DNA from: JBPOIC01 sp052034865
Lineage (GTDB): Bacteria > UBA10199 > JADFYH01
Length of the DNA stretch: 23,096 nt
Assembly: GCA_052034865.1 (NCBI GenBank)
Contig: JBPOIC010000056.1
Coordinates: 1 to 23,096, forward strand
Direction of reading: 5' to 3'
Shown here: positions 22,612 through 23,096 of the stretch, piece by piece
How the letters are laid out: every line of letters begins with the position of its first letter
Position numbering within the stretch: the first letter of the stretch is position 1
Notes under the pieces: generated by a model
Databases searched by the model: none
What the model saw: only the letters and a program-made list of their open reading frames with translations
Told to the model about the DNA's origin: nothing
Program-made: the position numbers and the translations under genes

Positions 22612-23096
22612 GAGTAAAACCTATGGGTTGGGGTTTGTGATTGATCCCTTGTCGAATTTTGATCCGGAACGGGAAACGACGTTGCAGATCATGAAAGAAG
22701 CCCAGCGGCGCGGGCACCGGCTTATCACCTTCACTCTTTCGGATCTATTTTTCGAATCGGATCGTCTTTGGGGAGAAGGGATAGAGATTCAGATTGTACA
22801 GGAGCCAACCTCCGATCCCGGCCGCTCGAAAACTTCTCAGACCCCATCTTCCACTTCTAAAAACTTTTATAAAATCATCGAAAAAAGAAAATACGATCTC
22901 GCCGCGCTTGATGCGATCCTGCCTCGAAAAGATCCGCCCGTCGATTTGAACTATATCCATCACCTTTACCTGCTCGATACTTTAACCAGCAAGGTATTTA
23001 TGATGAATGCGCCCGCAAGCATTTTAAGGGCCGCCGAAAAAATTTCACCCCTCCAATTTCCGGATTTTGTTCCCAACACTCTCATTACCAGCCAGC
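22610..23096 (+). CDS. gshB: glutathione synthetase, N-terminal part (runs off the window)
   Basis: An open frame of 162 codons reaches the window edge. The start MSKTYGLGFVIDPLSNF, then LQIMKEAQRRGHRL, the LDAILPRKDPPVDLNYIHH segment and FMMNAPASILRAAEKI match the N-terminal and early central domain of bacterial GshB, which joins gamma-glutamylcysteine and glycine with ATP. A GGAGG Shine-Dalgarno sits 8 nt before the ATG. Residues ~65-85 are a serine/threonine-rich insertion where other GshB proteins carry a tyrosine- or tryptophan-containing loop. The ATP-grasp catalytic region lies beyond the window. Its ATG overlaps by two bases the start codon of the opposite-strand pseudouridine synthase. 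Confidence 0.9.
   Translation, partial: MSKTYGLGFVIDPLSNFDPERETTLQIMKEAQRRGHRLITFTLSDLFFESDRLWGEGIEIQIVQEPTSDPGRSKTSQTPSSTSKNFYKIIEKRKYDLAALDAILPRKDPPVDLNYIHHLYLLDTLTSKVFMMNAPASILRAAEKISPLQFPDFVPNTLITSQ

Overview
The window reads as chromosomal DNA of a free-living Gram-negative bacterium. Two lipoprotein-type leaders, a cleavable signal peptide, a glutathione synthetase start and a possible outer-membrane-like beta domain point that way. The gene styles (a short two-cysteine-pair zinc-ribbon protein beside a degenerate receiver-like protein ending in an ELIPPLAEKIIREEI-type helix, and many dispersed palindromes) resemble lineages of the former Deltaproteobacteria, but the taxon cannot be fixed from the sequence alone.

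Layout. 1-1012 is AT-rich and nearly empty apart from a 5'-truncated coding remnant (363-710). Next come a membrane-bound hybrid histidine kinase (1013-2494) and an orphan AAA-type ATPase (2693-3868). From 4106 to 11066 a same-strand run carries mostly core metabolism: gltD, two small unknown genes (a zinc-ribbon and a receiver-like protein), valS, nadC and a small lipoprotein. A DUF378 membrane protein (11119-11358, minus) converges on it. A large predicted zinc metalloprotease without a signal peptide (11648-13963, minus) follows, then a frameshifted small exported-protein gene with a recognisable promoter (14236-14540), and a Cdd1-type helix-hairpin-helix protein (minus). An MFS transporter (15224-16474) converges on glpK (16605-18083, minus). 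A carboxylesterase (minus) diverges from an Rsm22-like methyltransferase with a four-cysteine set (19251-20501). The right end holds a secreted protein made of two tandem PEGA-like units, an RluA-family pseudouridine synthase (minus), and the start of gshB, which runs off the edge.

The most distinctive non-coding content is a set of dispersed repeats in the gaps after 14541. One ~106 bp element with GGATTGC/GCAATCC ends occurs twice in opposite orientation (14977-15082 and 21249-21355, about 90% identical by hand alignment). Around it are several different palindromic repeats at 15104, 18189-18365 and 21418, and a long imperfect palindrome sits on the nadC stop codon (10322-10366).

I found no CRISPR array, rRNA, tRNA, intact insertion sequence or clear defence system. 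The best candidates for unfamiliar biology are the metalloprotease, the 5630/6017 gene pair, and the divergent gene pair at 22610 whose start codons overlap. No gene cluster here can be called a new system on this evidence.
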